DNA of 64,000 nt from Halobacteriales archaeon QH_7_66_36. Lineage in GTDB: Archaea > Halobacteriota > Halobacteria > Halobacteriales > Haloarculaceae. The stretch spans positions 1 to 64,000 of the forward strand of contig PXQV01000003.1 in assembly GCA_003021175.1 (NCBI GenBank), given 5' to 3'. The notes under the pieces are model-generated. The model had not been told where the DNA came from. It saw only the letters and a list, made by a program, of their open reading frames with translations, and made no database searches. The position numbers were made by a program, and so were the translations under genes. Below are positions 8,035 to 16,231 of this stretch, piece after piece (the first letter of the stretch is position 1; the number at the start of each line of letters is the position of its first letter).

Positions 8035-8748
8035 ATCCCTGGCCGCGTTCCGCGACGGCCGTCCGACCGGCGACTACGGGGACGCGGACGTTACGGCCGA
8101 TATCGACGGGGCCTGCGAGGATCGCATGGTCGCCGAGATACGGGAGCAGTTCCCGGCTGATGCCGTGCGCGCCGAGGAGCGGGGGACGGTCGGCCCGGAC
8201 GCCGACCGCGAGTGGGTCGTCGACCCGCTCGACGGCACGAACAACGTCGGTGCCGGGCTGCCGCTGTTCGCACACGCCGTCTGCCTCCGCGACCGGGAGG
8301 GACCGCTGTTGTCCGTCGTCCACGAGCCGCTCGCCGGGGACACGTACGTCGCCGAACGGGACGCCGGAGCGACGGTGGACGGCGAGCCGCTAACTGCCGG
8401 GACGGACCTGCGGCTCGAATCGGGGACCGTCTCGCTGGGTCCCGGAGAGCGGCGATACGGCAACACGAGGAGTTGCTGGACCGAGTCGCGTCGACACTCG
8501 AACCCGCTTGCAAGCGGGTTCTCTCGACGTGGGCACCCTGCGTCGACTGGGGACTGCTCGCGCGGGGCCAGCTGGAAGCCGTCGTCACGGTCCACCCGGA
8601 CGTGTGGGAGCAGCCGGCGGGGTCGCTCCTCGCTCGCGAGGCGAACGCGAGCATCCGGAAAGACGAGAACGGCTCGGCGACGCCGAAAGGCGTCGGGGTC
8701 TACGCCGCGGACGCGGCGACACGAGACGCGCTGGTCGATCTGTTTTAG
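8035..8748 (+). pseudogene. Inositol monophosphatase/FBPase-family gene, 5'-truncated and frameshifted
   Basis: The first part (frame with LAAFRDGRPTGDYGDADVTADID) has EERGTVG and the metal motif WVVDPLDGTNN of the IMPase family, but lacks the normal N-terminal helices. Around 8440-8460 the reading frame shifts: the C-terminal half (EELLDRVASTLEPACKRVL, then WAPCVDWGLLARG) continues in a different frame to the TAG at 8746-8748. So the gene has two lesions, a lost 5' end at the junction with the ABC ATPase and an internal frameshift. A family member would hydrolyse a sugar or inositol phosphate; this copy should not. Confidence 0.85.
8500..8521. repeat. 22-bp perfect palindrome inside the IMPase pseudogene
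   Basis: The central 20 bases, AACCCGCTTGCAAGCGGGTT, are a perfect palindrome, extended by a G/C pair on each side. It lies about 50 bp downstream of the frameshift and encodes part of the EPACKRVL segment. Similar short perfect hairpins occur in the interspersed repeats and in leuC. Confidence 0.8.
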
Positions 8749-9650
8749 CGCCGTCGGCGCACGACGACGACCCCCAGTCCACCCAACGGGACGCCGAAGG
8801 CGAGCAGATACGGCAGCGCGTAGGCTATCGTCACCGCGAGCGCCTCGACGGCGGTGACGACGCCGTTCACCGACGCGAGGAACGCGGTGTCCAGCGACGT
8901 GTCGGTGTACCCCGGTTCCGGCGTCGGCGTCTCGCGCTCGGGGGGCGCCTCGCGGAGTTCGACGGTGATCGTCGAGTAGGCGACGCGGCCTTGGAGGCTC
9001 TTCTTGCGGGCTTCGAGTCGCTCGATTTCCGTCTGCACCTCGCTCAGTTGCTCGGAGACGCGGAGCACGGCCTCCGTGTCGTTCGCCTCGTCGTACAGCT
9101 GGCGGAGCCGGTCGCGCTCGGCGCGCAGCGTCCGCAGTCGCGCCTCGATGTCGACGAGCTGGTCCGTCACGTCGTTCGTCTCCTGTGACGAGTCGCGGAC
9201 CTCCCCGTAGGTCGTGATCTCGTCGTGCGTCGCGGTGTACTCCTCGCTCGGGACGCGAATCCTGACGACGCCGACCGTCCACGTCCGGTTCCCCTCGCCG
9301 CGCACCTCTCGGGAACTGGTCGCGACGTAGCCGCCCGTCTGCCGTGCGAGCGTCCCGACCTGCTCGCGAGCCGAGGCGAACGAATCGACCGTCAACGCGA
9401 TCCGCCCGGTCTTGATGATAGCGCGGTCGCTTCGCGCCCCTGCCGATTGGGCGGAGCCGCCCGAACTGCCGGCGTCGCCGCCACTGCCGCTGGCCGTCGA
9501 CTCGGCTCTCGCGGTCGAAGCGGCGTCGTCGTTGCTGAGGCTGGCCTCTGACTCCGCTGCATCACCACCCGACCCGACGCCGCCGCCCGAACAGCCGGCG
9601 AAGACGATACACATCACGAGCAACGCGGTCGTCCAGCGTCTGCGTGCCAT
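8745..9650 (-). CDS. DUF4349-family lipoprotein
   Basis: A 301-residue exported protein. The N-terminus has Arg residues, a hydrophobic stretch (TTALLVMCIVFAGC) and a lipobox-like FAGC, followed by a Gly/Ser/Ala-rich low-complexity linker of about 60 residues typical of haloarchaeal surface lipoproteins. The core DRAIIKTGRIALTVDSFASA ... GGYVATSS and a coiled-coil (LVDIEARLRTLRAERDRLRQ onward) match DUF4349. One C-terminal membrane helix (YALPYLLAFGVPLGGLGVVVV) precedes an Arg stop-transfer. Function unknown. Its stop overlaps the IMPase pseudogene stop by 3 nt. Confidence 0.88.
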   Translation of the reverse strand: MARRRWTTALLVMCIVFAGCSGGGVGSGGDAAESEASLSNDDAASTARAESTASGSGGDAGSSGGSAQSAGARSDRAIIKTGRIALTVDSFASAREQVGTLARQTGGYVATSSREVRGEGNRTWTVGVVRIRVPSEEYTATHDEITTYGEVRDSSQETNDVTDQLVDIEARLRTLRAERDRLRQLYDEANDTEAVLRVSEQLSEVQTEIERLEARKKSLQGRVAYSTITVELREAPPERETPTPEPGYTDTSLDTAFLASVNGVVTAVEALAVTIAYALPYLLAFGVPLGGLGVVVVRRRR

Positions 9651-9752
9651 GACTCCCCGTCTATCTCCCGTGCAGTTGTTGGGTCGGTAATCTCAAACGC
9701 GCGTTTGAGCCTCCGGCGTCAGGTCCAAACGACTGCCGCTCCTACCGTGCGT

Positions 9753-10463
9753 ATGGCCGAGTCTCAGACGCGAACGCTGTCAGAACCGGCGCTGCTCTCG
9801 ATGGTGTGGCGCGACGCGCTGTTCGCCCACTGGGACGTGTCGCCCGACCGCATCGCCGAGACGCTGCCGGACCGGCTCACCGTCGATACCCACGACGGCC
9901 GGGCGTTCCTCGGCGTCGTCCCGTTCGTGATGGCCGACATCAGCCCGCGCGGCGTCCCGGTCGGCCTCCGCTTCGGCGAACTCAACCTCCGCACGTACGT
10001 TCGCGCCGAGGACGGCACCCGCGGCATCTACTTCTACAATCTCGATGCCGACGACCGACTCGGGGTGTTCTTCGCGCGAACCCTGTTCCAACTCCCGTAC
10101 TACCGGGCCGAGATCGACGTGGAGCGGGTGGGCCGACAGGTGCGATTCCAGTCGCGCCGGGTCGGCGAGGGCGAACCGGCGGCGTTCGACGCCACCTACG
10201 GCCCGGCGGGCGACCGCTTCGAGGCCGAGCCCGGAACTCTCCCGCACTTCCTCACGGAGCGGTACCGATTCTACACGGAAGGTGAGCGCTCGCTGTTCTA
10301 CGGCGACATCGACCACGGACCGTGGCCGCTCGCCGAGGCGACCGCCGAGATACGGGAAAACGACCTGTTCCGGGTCAACGGCTTCGAGGAGCCGGACGGC
10401 GCTCCGCTTCTCCACTACTCGCCGCGCGTCGACGTGGCCGCCGGCCGCATCCATCGGGTGTGA
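9753..10463 (+). CDS. DUF2071 (YqjF-like) family protein
   Basis: A 236-residue cytosolic protein that matches DUF2071: VWRDALFAHWDVSPDRIAETLP, then LGVVPFVMADISPRGVP, FGELNLRTYVR and GIYFYNLDADDRLGVF. The family has an acetoacetate-decarboxylase-like fold with no settled function. The chosen start is ATG 9753, which gives the common MAESQTRTLSEPALLSM N-terminus. It precedes two PH-domain genes but is separated from them by 28 bp, so it may be the first gene of that operon. Confidence 0.85.
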   Translation: MAESQTRTLSEPALLSMVWRDALFAHWDVSPDRIAETLPDRLTVDTHDGRAFLGVVPFVMADISPRGVPVGLRFGELNLRTYVRAEDGTRGIYFYNLDADDRLGVFFARTLFQLPYYRAEIDVERVGRQVRFQSRRVGEGEPAAFDATYGPAGDRFEAEPGTLPHFLTERYRFYTEGERSLFYGDIDHGPWPLAEATAEIRENDLFRVNGFEEPDGAPLLHYSPRVDVAAGRIHRV

Positions 10464-10491
10464 TTAGTAGCCCCCCGACCTCAGTGATCGC

Positions 10492-11031
10492 ATGAGCGGT
10501 GACGCGGTCGAATCCGCTGTCCGGCGGATCGACGAGGGAGACGAGCCGAGCCCGGCGCTCACGGGTCCGGAGCGGCAGCTCGACGGGCGCGTCAGAGTCA
10601 TCTGGGCGCTCAGAGCGCTCGTCAGCGCGTTCACGCTGGGCGTCGGCGGGGCCGTCGTCGGCTTCTTCGTCGCCGACGACCCGATAGTTCCGGGTACGGT
10701 GCTCTTCGCCGTCATATTCGCACTCGGGCTCGCCTTCGCGGTCCTCCGCTACCAGTCGTGGCGCTACGAGGTCCGAGACGATTCGCTGTTTCTCGACCGG
10801 GGCGTCCTCACTCGGGTTCGCACCGTGGTTCCGTACGTCCGCGTCCAGCACGTCGACGTGTCGCGCGGCCCGCTGGAGCGGACGCTCGGGCTCGCGTCCG
10901 TCGTCGTCTACACCGCCGGCTCGCGGGGGGCGGACGTGACTATCCCGGGTCTCGAACCGGAGCGCGCCGAGGACCTGCAGGCGCGGCTGAAGCGACTCGC
11001 CATCGCTGCAGAAGGTGAAGACGCCGTATGA
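10492..11031 (+). CDS. Bacterial-type PH-domain membrane protein (YdbS-like)
   Basis: A 179-residue protein with two adjacent N-terminal membrane helices (WALRALVSAFTLGVGGAVVG and VLFAVIFALGLAFAVL) followed by one bPH2 domain (YEVRDDSLFLDRGVLTRVRT, VPYVRVQHVDVSRGPLERTLG). This is the YdbS architecture. It overlaps the next gene by ATGA (11028-11031), so the two are translationally coupled, like bacterial ydbS-ydbT. Proposed roles in Bacillus concern resistance to membrane-active compounds; here the role is inferred only from architecture. Confidence 0.87.
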   Translation: MSGDAVESAVRRIDEGDEPSPALTGPERQLDGRVRVIWALRALVSAFTLGVGGAVVGFFVADDPIVPGTVLFAVIFALGLAFAVLRYQSWRYEVRDDSLFLDRGVLTRVRTVVPYVRVQHVDVSRGPLERTLGLASVVVYTAGSRGADVTIPGLEPERAEDLQARLKRLAIAAEGEDAV

Positions 11032-12542
11032 AACTCCACCCGCTCTCGGTGGTGTACCGAACCGGGGCGTCGGTCGCGCGACTGGCGTGGATAGCCGTCG
11101 TCGGAGCCGTCTCCTCCTCGCAGTTCGACCGGTTCGAGGTGGCCGTGGCCGGCCTGCTGGCGCTCGTCGTGCTCGCGGCGTTCGCGTATCAGGTCATCTA
11201 CGTCCGCCGGTTCGACTACCAGCCGACGACGGACACCTTCGACCTGCGGTCCGGCGTCGTCTCGCGGCGAACCCGAGAAATCCCGTACCGTCGGGTGCAG
11301 AACGTCGACGTGTCGCGGAACGTCCTCCAGCGCGTGCTCGGCATCGCCGAACTCCGCGTCGAGACGGCCGGCGGCGGCGAGACGGAGATACGCCTCCGCT
11401 ACGTGAGTCACCCGGAGGCCGAACGGCTCCAGCAGGAGATCGGCCGCCGGAAGCGCGGGACGGACGGAGACGACGAAGACACGCCGACGGCCGGGTCGTC
11501 CGTCCAGCAACTGTTCGCCATCACGCCGAAGGAGCTGCTCCTGCTCGGCCTCGTCCGCGTCGACCTCCGACTGCTCTCCTTCGCGACCGTCCTGCTGCCG
11601 GTGATTATCCCGTCCGTCTCCAACCGGTTCCCGCTGGTCGACCTGTTGCAGGCCGCGCCGGTGCTGTTGGTCGGTGTCGTCCTGCTCGCGTTGGTTATCT
11701 CGTCGCTCCGAGCGGTGACGGGCTACTACGGCTTCGAACTCAGCCGCGACGACCGGGAACTCCGCTACCGGCGCGGCCTCGCACAGGAGTACAGCGGGGC
11801 CATCCCGCTCGACAAGGTGCAGTCGGTGGTCGTCTCGGAGAGCGTGCTCGCCCGGCTGCTCGGCTACGCCTCGCTGTCGGTCGAGACCGCCGGCTACGCG
11901 CCCGGCACCGACGGCACCGGCTCGCAGTCGGCGGTTCCCATCGCGGACCGCGACCGCGTGTTCCGGCTGGCACGCGAGGTGGAGTCGTTCGGCGACCCCG
12001 CGTTCGAGCGGCCGCCGAAGCGCGCGCGGACTCGCTATGCGATCCGGTACTCGCTGGGAGTCGCGCTGCTGGCCGGCCTCGGGGTCGTCGCCGCGCGTCT
12101 CCTTCCGTTCCCCGTCCCGGTGCCCGGCTACGCACCGCTCGCGCTGCTGCCGCTCGCGCCCGTCGCGGCCCACCTGAAGTGGACGCAGATCGGCTTCGCG
12201 CTCGGAGCGAACCACGTCGTCGCCTGCGAAGGGTTCTGGACCCGACAGACGCGCGTCGTCCCGTACTACCGGGTGCAGACGCTCGCCGAGAGCGCGACCG
12301 TCTTCCAGCGCCGCCGGAACTTGGCCACGCTCGTGGTCGACACCGCCGGCGCGCAAGGGATCGGGTCGGCCGACGCCCGCGCGCTCGACATCGGCGGCGA
12401 CCGGGCGGGCGAACTCAGACAGGAACTGGAGTCGCGGTTCGAAACCGCGCTGGCGGCGGCACGCACAGACGACGCCGTCTCGCCCGCCGCCGGCATCGAT
12501 TCGACCGTTACACCCGGCTCTGCGCCGTCGGCCGGCGAGTAG
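11028..12542 (+). CDS. PH-domain membrane protein with three repeats (YdbT-like)
   Basis: A 504-residue membrane protein with three bPH2 units, each with a recognisable YRRVQNVDV-type motif: EIPYRRVQNVDVSRNVLQRVLG (in two parts), GAIPLDKVQSVVVSESVLARLLG and VVPYYRVQTLAESATVFQRR. Each follows a pair of hydrophobic helices. This matches YdbT. ATG 11028 overlaps the stop of the YdbS-like gene. The C-terminal 25 residues are polar and poorly conserved. No catalytic residues are apparent; a scaffold or membrane-stress role is the likeliest guess. Confidence 0.87.
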   Translation: MKLHPLSVVYRTGASVARLAWIAVVGAVSSSQFDRFEVAVAGLLALVVLAAFAYQVIYVRRFDYQPTTDTFDLRSGVVSRRTREIPYRRVQNVDVSRNVLQRVLGIAELRVETAGGGETEIRLRYVSHPEAERLQQEIGRRKRGTDGDDEDTPTAGSSVQQLFAITPKELLLLGLVRVDLRLLSFATVLLPVIIPSVSNRFPLVDLLQAAPVLLVGVVLLALVISSLRAVTGYYGFELSRDDRELRYRRGLAQEYSGAIPLDKVQSVVVSESVLARLLGYASLSVETAGYAPGTDGTGSQSAVPIADRDRVFRLAREVESFGDPAFERPPKRARTRYAIRYSLGVALLAGLGVVAARLLPFPVPVPGYAPLALLPLAPVAAHLKWTQIGFALGANHVVACEGFWTRQTRVVPYYRVQTLAESATVFQRRRNLATLVVDTAGAQGIGSADARALDIGGDRAGELRQELESRFETALAAARTDDAVSPAAGIDSTVTPGSAPSAGE

Positions 12543-12572
12543 CTTTATTCCCCGCCGTCGCAACGAGTCAGT

Positions 12573-13145
12573 GTGCGTACGCTGCGTCTCTCGGCCGTCG
12601 CGGGCGTTGCGGCGGTCGCTCTCTCACTCGGTGCGACGCTCGGCGCGCCGGCGACCGCGCCGTGGTTCTCGTGGTCGACGAACGCGCTCTCCGATCTGGG
12701 CACCACCGACGGCACTCGGCGGCTCCTGTTCAACTACGGACTCATCGCGGCTGGCACCGTGGGACTCGGCTTCCTGCCGGCGGTGGCCGCGAGCGCGAGC
12801 AACCGGGTCGGACGCGCGGCGACCGTACCGGTCGCGGCCGCGCTGCTCGGGGTGGTCGGCGTCGGCGCGTTCCCCGCTGGCACGTCGCTCCACCTCCCGG
12901 CGGCGCTGGCGGCGTATCTCGGCTTCATCGCCGCGCCGGTCGTCTACGGCGTCGGTGACCTGCTGGCGGGCAACCGACTGACGGGCCTCGCGTCCGTGCT
13001 CAACGGTGCCGTCCACCTCGCGGTGTGGTTTCCGTTCTCATTCGTCTACCTCGGCGTGGCGTTCGGATTGGCCGTGCCGGAACTCGCCGGCGCGGCGCTG
13101 TTCGACGCGTGGGTGCTCGGCGTCGCCGCGCGCGTCTGGCGGTGA
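12573..13145 (+). CDS. DUF998 family integral membrane protein
   Basis: A 190-residue protein with about six hydrophobic helices. WFSWSTNALSDLGTTDGTRRLLFNYGLI (read in parts) is the DUF998 signature, an extracytoplasmic loop with NALSDLG. The start is taken as GTG 12573 (MRTLRLSAVAGV). Function unknown. It is convergent with the VOC gene, whose stop abuts its own. Confidence 0.88.
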   Translation: MRTLRLSAVAGVAAVALSLGATLGAPATAPWFSWSTNALSDLGTTDGTRRLLFNYGLIAAGTVGLGFLPAVAASASNRVGRAATVPVAAALLGVVGVGAFPAGTSLHLPAALAAYLGFIAAPVVYGVGDLLAGNRLTGLASVLNGAVHLAVWFPFSFVYLGVAFGLAVPELAGAALFDAWVLGVAARVWR

Positions 13146-13490
13146 CTACTCGAACGTCTGCACCTCGACCGTCCTGCCTTCCGGGTCCTCGGCGAAGAAC
13201 TGGTATATCTCGTACGTCTCGTTGTATCGCGGCTCGGCGTCGGCGACGGCCGCGAGCGACTCGTAGGCGACGTCGACGCCGGCGCGGTCCTCGCGGAGGA
13301 AGGTGAGACAGCCGTCCGTCTCCGGCAGGTCGCGGGCACAGAAGCCGAGGGCGTAGTCTCCGTCGTGGAGTATCGTACAGTCGGGCTGTTCGCGCCACGT
13401 CGTACAGTCGAGTCGGTCGCGGTAGAACGCGACGACCGCATCGCGTGCGTCGGTTCGGAAGAACGTGATTCCGTCGAACGGCTCGGTCAT
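13146..13490 (-). CDS. VOC (glyoxalase/bleomycin-resistance fold) family protein
   Basis: A 114-residue vicinal-oxygen-chelate fold protein: ITFFRTDARDAVVAFYRDRLDCTTW is the first beta-alpha-beta unit and YQFFAEDPEGRTVEVQTFE the last, where the final Glu is the usual metal ligand. The starting residue is taken as ATG 13490 (MTEPFDGITFF), rather than a longer Arg-rich upstream extension. The substrate is unknown; many such small VOC proteins are annotated as putative dioxygenases or lactoylglutathione-lyase-like. Confidence 0.87.
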   Translation of the reverse strand: MTEPFDGITFFRTDARDAVVAFYRDRLDCTTWREQPDCTILHDGDYALGFCARDLPETDGCLTFLREDRAGVDVAYESLAAVADAEPRYNETYEIYQFFAEDPEGRTVEVQTFE

Positions 13491-13572
13491 GAGCGAACGT
13501 GTGGGGCGACCCACAAAGCGGCGTCGCCACGAACGCACCTTGGCCGGGGAGCGACCTCTATTGGTATCGGCG

Positions 13573-13968
13573 GTGTTCGAATGGGTGGGTCGTCGCTCGA
13601 CTGGGCAACTGCGGTGGGCGGGACTGAAAGGGGCCGTTATCGGCGGCTTCGCCGCCGATTGCTCGGGAGAGCGCCACTCTCCCGGTGGACGCTACGGGAA
13701 GCCCGGCGTTCGGAAGACGCGGAGCGTCTTCCGCAGCCCAGCAGCAATTCGCGCGGCACAGCCGCGCGAGGACACCGCACCGCAGCCCGACCGACGGGCG
13801 GGGGAGGCGCGCAGCGAGGGCCGCTCGCGGCCGTGGGCCGTCTGTTCGCGGCACCGCCACTCACACGGCCCGTGGACCGACGGTCCGCGCCGCGCGCGAC
13901 CGTAGCACCCGGGGGCTTTCTCCACCTCATTGGCTGCCTGTTCTCCGGAGTCAGTTTTATAAATTACT
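13573..13968 (+). repeat. Interspersed repeat element, copy 2 (longest)
   Basis: Fills most of the gene-free stretch 13491-13977. It opens with GTGTTCG and has the core GGGACTGAAAGGGGCCG 43 nt in (core block 13616-13636). Four perfect hairpins follow in series: GGCGGC/GCCGCC, GGGAGAG/CTCTCCC, GGAAGACGC/GCGTCTTCC and CGCGCGGC/GCCGCGCG. The 3' core CCCGGGGGCTTTCTCCACC lies at 13908-13926. GCTACGG near 13693 and CCGTAGC near 13900 can pair. The expected terminal GAACAC is not seen. No protein-coding gene is apparent; open frames through it are fortuitous. Confidence 0.8.
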
Positions 13969-13977
13969 GCCGCCTGA

Positions 13978-15012
13978 CTACTCGCCGACGAGCTGCTCGT
14001 ACTGCGCGCCGGTCTGCTTCAGCGTCTCCGTGGAGTAGAGCCGCTCGTGCTCGACGGGGAGATACTCCTCCGACAGTTCGTCGACGACGGCGTCGACGGC
14101 CTCGGGCTGGCGGCCGTGGACCATCGTGAACAGGTTGTACGACCAGTCGTGTTCGGGGCGGCGAGGCCGGTGATAACAGAGCGTGACGTACGGGAGCGAG
14201 CCGACGGCCGACCCCCGGTCGTCGAGTCGGTCGTCGGGCACGTCCCAGACGATCATGCAGTTCGAATCGAAGCCGGTGACGACGTGGTTGACGACACAGC
14301 CGACGCGCTTGATACACCCGTCGGCGAGCAGTCGCTCGACCGCCGCGAGCACGGAATCTCGGTCGGCGTCGACCGCCTCGGCGATATCGGCGTACGGCGT
14401 CGCAGAGAGCGGGAAGCCGTCGCCGATCTCGACGAGGAGGCGACGGTCGAGCGCCGAGAGGTCGGCCGTGGCGTCCTCCGCGATGCGGGTCGCCGACACC
14501 TCGGTCTCCGCGAGCGACTCCCGCGCGAACCGGTCGTCGTTGACGACGGGGAACTCCAGATCGATGTAGTAGTCGGTCAACATCGGGAGATTCAACACCG
14601 CACAGCCGGTCCGCTCCTCGATTTCCGCGAGGATGCGGTCGCGGCTGTCGCGTGACCCGGCGGTGACGACGAACCACATGTTCCACGCGTGGTCGCGCCG
14701 GTAGTTGTGGTTCACCTGTCGGTAGTCGTTGATGGCGTCCGCGACCTCCTCGAATCGGTCCTCGGGTGCGCGCACGGCGGCGAGCGTCGACGACCCGATG
14801 ACCGGCGGGTTGAGGACGGCACCGAACCGACGGTAAATACCCCGAGAGCGGAGCCGACGAACGCGGTCGAGTGCGTCCGCTTCCTCGATCCCGAGGCCGT
14901 CGGCGACCGTCCGAAACGGCCGCGCCTCGACCGGGAACCCGCTCTGATACTCGTCGATGAGACGGGCGTCGGTGTCGTCTACTCCCGCACGCCAGTCTAC
15001 CTGCTGGCTCAT
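13978..15012 (-). CDS. ahbAB: Fused siroheme decarboxylase AhbA-AhbB (Lrp/AsnC-like fold)
   Basis: Decarboxylates siroheme to didecarboxysiroheme in the alternative archaeal heme pathway. The 344-residue protein contains two tandem AhbA/AhbB units, each a winged helix plus an Lrp-like domain. The first has RRFGAVLNP, YRRDHAWNMWFVV and GCAVLNLPML; the second has IKRVGCVVNH and EHDWSYNLFTMVHG. The His/Trp/Asn cluster is the siroheme-binding and catalytic region, and it argues against a simple Lrp regulator, the common automatic name. Other alternative-heme genes are not adjacent. Start MSQQVDWRAG at 15012. Confidence 0.85.
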   Translation of the reverse strand: MSQQVDWRAGVDDTDARLIDEYQSGFPVEARPFRTVADGLGIEEADALDRVRRLRSRGIYRRFGAVLNPPVIGSSTLAAVRAPEDRFEEVADAINDYRQVNHNYRRDHAWNMWFVVTAGSRDSRDRILAEIEERTGCAVLNLPMLTDYYIDLEFPVVNDDRFARESLAETEVSATRIAEDATADLSALDRRLLVEIGDGFPLSATPYADIAEAVDADRDSVLAAVERLLADGCIKRVGCVVNHVVTGFDSNCMIVWDVPDDRLDDRGSAVGSLPYVTLCYHRPRRPEHDWSYNLFTMVHGRQPEAVDAVVDELSEEYLPVEHERLYSTETLKQTGAQYEQLVGE

Positions 15013-15094
15013 TGCTCATCCATTAGAGCGACCGGTATACCGGGCTTTCGGTCCCGGATGCGGTCAGAGCGTGTGGAACTGCGTCGATCCGGGC

Positions 15095-15571
15095 TCAGGC
15101 CGCGGCCTCGACGGCCTCGACGAGATCCTCGTAGTCCGGCTCGTTCGTCGGGTCGTCGGTCGTCCACGTGTAGGTCACCTCACCGCCGTCGTCGATGACG
15201 AAGACGGCGCGGTTCGCGACGCCGAACAAGCCGAGGTCGCCGATATCGATCTCCAGTCCGTAGGCGTCGATGGCGTCGCCGTCCATGTCGCTCACCAGAT
15301 CGAAGGAGAGGTCGTGCTCGTCGCGGAAGGCGTTCAGCGAGAACGCGGAGTCGGCGCTGAGCCCGAGCACCGTCGCGCCCGCGGCTTCGAAGGCGTCGAT
15401 GTGCTCCTCCAGCGCGACCATCTCGTTCGAGCACGGCGGCGTGAACGCGCCCGGGAACGTGGCGAGCACGACCGGGCCGTCGCCGAGTGCGTCGCCGAGC
15501 GAGAACCCCTCTACGTCGCCGTTGGCTACTGTCGCGTCGAACGTCGGTGCCGTATCACCAGTAGATACCAT
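15095..15571 (-). CDS. Peroxiredoxin (AhpC/TSA, Bcp/AhpE type)
   Basis: Thiol peroxidase that reduces hydrogen or organic peroxides. The 158-residue thioredoxin-fold protein has the peroxidatic motif FPGAFTPPCSNEM, with the conserved Pro, Thr and Cys, and GLSADSAFSLNAFRDEHDLSFDL plus GVANRAVFVIDDGG typical of the 1-Cys/atypical class. No second conserved Cys is present, so it is probably a 1-Cys enzyme or relies on an external thiol. The preferred start is MVSTGDTAP at 15571; an upstream in-frame ATG would add six residues only. Confidence 0.92.
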   Translation of the reverse strand: MVSTGDTAPTFDATVANGDVEGFSLGDALGDGPVVLATFPGAFTPPCSNEMVALEEHIDAFEAAGATVLGLSADSAFSLNAFRDEHDLSFDLVSDMDGDAIDAYGLEIDIGDLGLFGVANRAVFVIDDGGEVTYTWTTDDPTNEPDYEDLVEAVEAAA

Positions 15572-15633
15572 ACGCACTATAGGACGCACTCACTCATAAG
15601 GGTGCGACTCTCGTCCGAACTTGCCGTCTGGCG

Positions 15634-16133
15634 TCAGGAGAGATCGAGACCGAGGACGGCCAGCTCGACGCCCGCGACGACGAACGGCTCGTGGAGCGGC
15701 GTCCAGCCGGTCGCGTCGTAGAAGCCGCGGGCACGCTCGTCGTGTCGCTTCGCCGTGAGCACCGCGGTGCACCGGTCCGTCCCGTCGAGGACGGTCTCGA
15801 TCAGTCGGTTCCTAGCCCCCGACGGCGTGTGTCGGGCGCGACGGCCAGTTCGACGATCTCGAAGGCGTCGGTGAGCCACCGGCGGGCCACCGGCTCGGAC
15901 AGTGCGTCCCGGAGCAGTCGGTGGTACCGGCCGCCGGGCTTCGAATCACAGCCGTAGGCGAAGCTGACCACGTCACCGCCGTCGACGGCGACGCGCCCGC
16001 GGCAGCTGTCGTCGCGGCCGTGACGCCGGAATCTGGGCGCTGCACTCGCCGGCTGTTCGTCGTGGATCTGCTCGTAGAGATCCAGCGCTGCGCGGAAGTG
16101 CGCGGTGTCTGGCTGGAGCGGCAGCAGATCCAT
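15634..16133 (-). pseudogene. GNAT N-acetyltransferase interrupted by a frameshift
   Basis: The N-terminal part (MDLLPLQPDTAHFRAALDLY ... ELAVAPDTRRRGLG) is in one frame and the C-terminal part (NRLIETVLDGTDRCTAVLTA, then RGFYDATGW) in another. The break falls inside the acetyl-CoA-binding loop RRRGLG-x-RLIE, at about 15806-15815. Joining the frames gives a normal GNAT of about 165 residues with motif A intact except for one residue. A one-base deletion, or a sequencing error, accounts for it. Confidence 0.85.
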
Positions 16134-16231
16134 ACTCGCTAGTGCGCTGTTTAGACAAATGAAAGCGGGGGCCGGTCGGGTCGCTATCCGGGAAGCCGAG
16201 GAGTTTTCTCGGGTGCGCCCCACGTAGCGGT

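Noticed and set aside
7459-8160. A single long ORF joining the repeat, ABC ATPase and IMPase sequence as one protein
   Set aside because: The N-terminal extension is repeat sequence and the C-terminal part is IMPase DNA read in the wrong frame; no such protein makes sense.
13558-13930. Repeat core GGGACTGAAAGGGG looked like a haloarchaeal CRISPR repeat
   Set aside because: There is no array: one core per locus, no regular spacer units, no cas genes, and it has a different internal organisation with paired cores.
13978-15012. Lrp/AsnC transcriptional regulator
   Set aside because: Two tandem units with conserved His/Trp/Asn motifs of siroheme decarboxylase fit AhbA-AhbB better than a regulator.
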